From Armatimonadota bacterium (GTDB lineage: Bacteria; Cloacimonadota; Cloacimonadia; Cloacimonadales; TCS61), in contig JAUWNO010000049.1 of assembly GCA_030612605.1 (NCBI GenBank), forward strand, positions 1-9,860: 9,860 nucleotides of DNA, in the 5' to 3' direction. Shown piece by piece: positions 6,509 to 9,860 of this stretch (its first letter is position 1; the number at the start of each line of letters is the position of its first letter). The notes beneath the pieces were generated by a model. It did no database searches. It was not told the DNA's origin and saw only the letters and a program-made list of their open reading frames with translations. The position numbers and the translations under genes are program-made.

Positions 6509-7603
6509 ATGGAAAAAGTAAATGTCCTGATAATTGGGGCAGGAGTTATTGGACTTGCAGTTGGCAAAGCTCTTTCTGAAGAGTTTGAAGATGTGGTGAT
6601 CGTTGAACAGGAAAAATCATTTGGAAGACACACCAGCAGCAGAAATTCTGAAGTTATTCATTCAGGAATCCATTATCCGCAGAGTTCCTTGAAAGCCAGA
6701 CTCTGTTTAGAAGGGAATGAAATGCTTTACGATTTTGCTCAAAATCATAATATTCCATATAAAAAAACAGGCAAAATAGTTGTAGCAACTTCAGAAGAAG
6801 AAATACCGGATTTATATGCTTTAAAAGAAAATGGAGAAAAAAATAATATTTCCGGATTGAGTATTATTGATGAATCTGAATGTAAGAAGCTGGAACCTGA
6901 GATTCTGGCAGTTAAGGGATTATTTGTTCCTATCTCCGGAATTATCGATACTCATATATTAATGCAAAAACTGGAATCTGAAGCAGAAAAGAATGATGCT
7001 TTTGTAGTTTATGATATGAAAGTGATCTCAATTCGGAAAACCGAGAAAACTTATATCGTAGAATTTTCTAATGAAGAAATTTTCGAAGCAAATATTCTAA
7101 TTAACTGCGGTGGTCTTTATTGCGAAGATATTGCAAAAATGGTTGGAATAGCAACCATTGAAAATAATTTAAAAATTCATTGGTGTAAAGGTGAGTATTT
7201 TAAAACCACAAAAATTAAAAATATTGAACATCTGATTTATCCCCTTCCATCATATATTTCTTGTGGAATTCATCTTGCCATAAATTTGAATGGAGAAGTC
7301 AGATTTGGACCGAATGCAAATTATGTTGATGAACTAAATTATAAAATGACAGAAAAATATAAAAAAGATTTCTTTAAAGCAGTTAATAAATATATAAAAA
7401 TCGAAGAAGAAAACCTGAATATGGATGATTGTGGAATAAGAGCAAAACTGCAAGGACCCAATGATAATTTCAGAGATTTTTATATTAAAGAAGAATCTGA
7501 AAAAGGATATTCTAACTTTATAAATTTAATGGGGATAGATTCACCAGGATTAACTGCTTGCCTATCAATTGCTGAAGAAGTTAGAAGGATTGTAAAAAGC
7601 TGA
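6509..7603 (+). CDS. FAD-dependent oxidoreductase, L-2-hydroxyglutarate dehydrogenase (LhgO/L2HGDH)-like
   Basis: This 364-residue protein belongs to the D-amino-acid-oxidase-like FAD family. The N-terminal Rossmann motif is GAGVIG (10-15) after a beta strand, with Glu33 at the end of strand 2 to bind the ribose. RNSEVIHSGIHYP (45-57) followed by SLKARLCLEGN is the region that marks the L-2-hydroxyglutarate dehydrogenase group, which oxidises L-2-hydroxyglutarate to 2-oxoglutarate and passes electrons to a quinone or oxygen. The closing motif GIDSPGLT (342-349) is the conserved C-terminal FAD contact. The best-known enzymes carry HNSGVIH where this one has RNSEVIH, so the exact substrate is uncertain. 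The ATG at 6509 has GGGGA (6500-6504) upstream. DUF2851 follows after 39 bases. Confidence 0.82.
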   Translation: MEKVNVLIIGAGVIGLAVGKALSEEFEDVVIVEQEKSFGRHTSSRNSEVIHSGIHYPQSSLKARLCLEGNEMLYDFAQNHNIPYKKTGKIVVATSEEEIPDLYALKENGEKNNISGLSIIDESECKKLEPEILAVKGLFVPISGIIDTHILMQKLESEAEKNDAFVVYDMKVISIRKTEKTYIVEFSNEEIFEANILINCGGLYCEDIAKMVGIATIENNLKIHWCKGEYFKTTKIKNIEHLIYPLPSYISCGIHLAINLNGEVRFGPNANYVDELNYKMTEKYKKDFFKAVNKYIKIEEENLNMDDCGIRAKLQGPNDNFRDFYIKEESEKGYSNFINLMGIDSPGLTACLSIAEEVRRIVKS

Positions 7604-7633
7604 GTTTCTTCATTTATTTTACAAATTCGCTTT

Positions 7634-7637
7634 GGAG
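7634..7637 (+). promoter_or_regulatory. Ribosome binding site that decides a TTG start
   Basis: GGAG lies five bases upstream of the TTG at 7643. No ATG or GTG lies close by in frame, and translation from this TTG gives an N-terminus (EFSEKFLYHIW) of the form expected for DUF2851 proteins. The TTG is therefore the likely start. Confidence 0.6.
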
Positions 7638-7642
7638 TTAAT

Positions 7643-8965
7643 TTGGAATTTTCAGAAAAGTTTTTATACCACATCTGGGATGCTCAACATCTTAAACCTG
7701 AGCTAAAAACTATTTCAGGTAAAACTGTTAAAATCATGTTTCAAGGTCAATTCAATACTGATTCAGGACCGGATTTTAAAAATGCAATCGTTCAGATAAA
7801 TGAGGATACTTTTCGTGGAGACATCGAAATACATCTTAAAACATATGATTGGATAGCTCACAAACACGATGAAAACCGCAATTTTAATAAGACTATTCTT
7901 CATGTAGTTTTTGAGCATAATGGAAAATATACACACACAATCAACGAGAATGGTGAATTGATTGAAATCCTGGAATTGTGTAACTTTCTTGATAAAGATA
8001 TTTCCAAGCTTTTAGCACAATATTCGGAAAAACCTTTTAATGAAAAGGACAAATTCTGCAGCTTCTTTGCAGGTTTACCTACTGATACGGTTGAGCAGAT
8101 ATTGATCAAACTTGGGAAAATAAGATTTGAAAAAAAAATAAAAAGATTTGATGCTGAACTCCATTTCTCAGATTTCAATCAATTATTGCTGCAAGGACTT
8201 TTTTCTGCACTCGGATATAGTAAAAACAAATTTCAGATGTTTCAACTTGTTTCAGATTTTTCATATTATAAGCTCAAAAAATATTTCAAACAAGGCATGA
8301 CAAAAGATGAAATGATAGCGATTTTGTTATGCAGTTCGGATTTAATAAACCATTTACCTGCCACCTTTCCCGATGAATTAAAAACGAGATGGCAGGAAAT
8401 GTATGCAAATCAGGATTATTCAAGAGAAAATTTTAATTATGATTGGAAACTTTTTAGAATCAGACCGACAAATCATCCGGCAATAAGGATTCTGCAAATC
8501 TCCGAACTTCTATATGAAAATCTGAAAGTCTCGTTTTTCAATAATATGCTGAAAATATTTTCATTTGGATTGGACACATTTAATTTAAAAGATTTCAGGA
8601 ATAAGTTTTACCTTTTTTTTCAATCTGATTCGGAATATCTTCCAGAGAAATATAATATTGGAAAAACACGATTGGATACAATTCTAATAAATATTATTCT
8701 CCCTCTCGCAGTGCTTTATGCTCGCAAAATGTCATATCATGAACTCGAAGAAGTTGCTTCCCGAGTTTATCAGGATTTTCATAGCTTACCGGATAATTAT
8801 ATTTTAAAATATATGCAGAATTTTTTGGATGTTTCGCAAAAGAAAATCATCAGGAAAAAGGCAATTTTCCAACAGGGAATGCTGCAATTGTATTTTGATT
8901 TTTGTCTTCATCACAATTGCAGGGGATGTGAATCTTGTAAAGCTTCAATTCTTGGTGAAATGTAG
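7643..8965 (+). CDS. DUF2851 family protein of unknown function
   Basis: I recognise the family from its conserved N-terminal third, but its function is not established. The 440-residue protein begins at a TTG with GGAG upstream. The conserved block comprises G35-x2-N38, GPDF (42-45), GDIEIH (59-64), DW (69-70), H73-x-H75 and ILHVV (85-89). The C-terminus carries four closely spaced cysteines, C421, C426, C429 and C432, which could bind a metal ion or an iron-sulfur cluster. There is no signal peptide or membrane segment, so it is probably cytoplasmic. The central part looks mainly helical. The conserved acidic and histidine residues suggest an enzyme; a nuclease-like fold is a possibility, but that is inference. 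It sits between the flavoprotein and a TPR gene with short gaps. Confidence 0.83.
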   Translation: MEFSEKFLYHIWDAQHLKPELKTISGKTVKIMFQGQFNTDSGPDFKNAIVQINEDTFRGDIEIHLKTYDWIAHKHDENRNFNKTILHVVFEHNGKYTHTINENGELIEILELCNFLDKDISKLLAQYSEKPFNEKDKFCSFFAGLPTDTVEQILIKLGKIRFEKKIKRFDAELHFSDFNQLLLQGLFSALGYSKNKFQMFQLVSDFSYYKLKKYFKQGMTKDEMIAILLCSSDLINHLPATFPDELKTRWQEMYANQDYSRENFNYDWKLFRIRPTNHPAIRILQISELLYENLKVSFFNNMLKIFSFGLDTFNLKDFRNKFYLFFQSDSEYLPEKYNIGKTRLDTILINIILPLAVLYARKMSYHELEEVASRVYQDFHSLPDNYILKYMQNFLDVSQKKIIRKKAIFQQGMLQLYFDFCLHHNCRGCESCKASILGEM

Positions 8966-8989
8966 CGTTATTAGATAAGGAAAACTCTT

Positions 8990-9860
8990 ATGAAAAAAAT
9001 TATACTTAGCATGTTTTTCATATTAATTTCGATTCTTTTGATATCGGAAAATGCAAAAATTGATAGCTTGAAAAATGCATTAAAAAGTGTTTCAGAGAAT
9101 AAGCAGATAACAATCCTGAATGAACTTTCCATTTCATACAGAAAGGTAAATATCGAAAAAAGTTATGAATACGGAATTCAAGCTTTTGATCTGGCTAAAA
9201 AATACAAGGATAATCTGGGAAAATATAAAGCATTAAATTCTTTTGGCTATTATTTCAGACATAAAAGAGAGTATGAAAAATCGATCGAATATTATGAACA
9301 AGCTTTGGATGTCTGCAGGAAACTTAATGATAAAGCATTAATTGCTAACGAATTAAAAAACCTTGGGCATTGTTATTGGCATCTGAGTGATTTTGAAACG
9401 GCACTTTCTTATTATCAGGATGCATTAGAAATAAATCTTCTAATCAATGATAAAACAGCTTTAGCTGGTTCATATAATAATATTGGAAGCATTTATTCCC
9501 GTCTTGGAAATTATGAAAAAGCGTTAGAGAATTTATTACTATCTTTAAAAATAAAGGAAGAACTTAATGATAGAAGAGCTTTAGCAAGAACCTTAAATAA
9601 TTTAGGTAATATTTTTCTAAAATTAAATAGGTATGAAAAAGCAGTAGAGTATTATGAAAGATCATTATCCTATAAAAATGCTCCTAAAGATAAAAACTCA
9701 TTTGCTTTCACTTTAAATAATATCGGAAATGTTTATGGGAAACTTAAGGATTATGAACAAGCTCTTTCTTTTTATAATCAAGCTTTAGCAACATACGAGG
9801 AAACAAAAAATAAAAAGGGAATATCTACAACATTAAATAATATTGCAGTTATTTATGAAT
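8990..9860 (+). CDS. Exported tetratricopeptide-repeat protein, C-terminus beyond window
   Basis: The frame is open from the ATG at 8990 to the right edge (290 codons) with AAGGA (8977-8981) eight bases upstream, 24 bases after the DUF2851 stop. Residues 1-19 are a signal peptide or membrane anchor (MKKIILSMFFILISILLIS). From about residue 41 the protein consists of TPR units with an exact 40-residue period. Phase-matched motifs such as ALNSFGYYF (81), ELKNLGHCY (121), SYNNIGSIY (161), TLNNLGNIF (201), TLNNIGNVY (241) and TLNNIAVIY (281) make this plain. The 40-residue spacing, rather than 34, is typical of the TPR_12 class. In related bacteria such N-terminal arrays often precede a histidine kinase, a cyclase or a DNA-binding domain. 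The part that would show this lies outside the window. Confidence 0.9.
   Translation, partial: MKKIILSMFFILISILLISENAKIDSLKNALKSVSENKQITILNELSISYRKVNIEKSYEYGIQAFDLAKKYKDNLGKYKALNSFGYYFRHKREYEKSIEYYEQALDVCRKLNDKALIANELKNLGHCYWHLSDFETALSYYQDALEINLLINDKTALAGSYNNIGSIYSRLGNYEKALENLLLSLKIKEELNDRRALARTLNNLGNIFLKLNRYEKAVEYYERSLSYKNAPKDKNSFAFTLNNIGNVYGKLKDYEQALSFYNQALATYEETKNKKGISTTLNNIAVIYE

Overview
This window looks like an ordinary housekeeping stretch from an AT-rich Gram-negative bacterium of the FCB superphylum. Candidatus Cloacimonadota is my best guess, and a Bacteroidota relative is possible. The guess rests on the N-terminus of a gingipain-type (C25) secreted peptidase, a DUF2851 protein, A/T-rich codon use and a periplasmic TPR protein. 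No marker here fixes the phylum, so the placement is an inference. I see no phage, insertion sequence, CRISPR array, or tRNA or rRNA gene.

Layout. Positions 1-599 (minus strand) hold the first ~199 residues of a secreted protein with a C25-type propeptide. It is cut by the window edge. An AT-rich divergent spacer (600-1069) follows, with a nested inverted repeat next to a strong ribosome binding site. From 1070 the genes run on the plus strand: an HU/IHF-type nucleoid protein with a textbook intrinsic terminator, then dnaN (DNA polymerase sliding clamp), recF (TTG start, abutting dnaN) and a UMF1/Atg22-type MFS permease whose start overlaps the recF stop by 4 nt. A 282-nt spacer (4842-5123) leads to panD and panC, which overlap by 1 nt. 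A second structured spacer (6326-6508) leads to an L-2-hydroxyglutarate dehydrogenase-like flavoprotein, a DUF2851 protein (TTG start) and the start of an exported TPR protein that runs off the right edge.

How the genes work together. dnaN and recF form a replication and repair unit, with the permease translationally coupled to it. panD makes beta-alanine from aspartate and panC joins it to pantoate to give pantothenate, so the pair forms the end of the vitamin B5 branch. The flavoprotein, DUF2851 and TPR genes are close enough to be one transcript, but no shared function is evident.

The items most worth a second look are the two comparatively GC-rich, hairpin-rich spacers flanking panDC, the terminator directly before dnaN, and the uncharacterised DUF2851 protein. 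I did not find convincing evidence of a new biological system.
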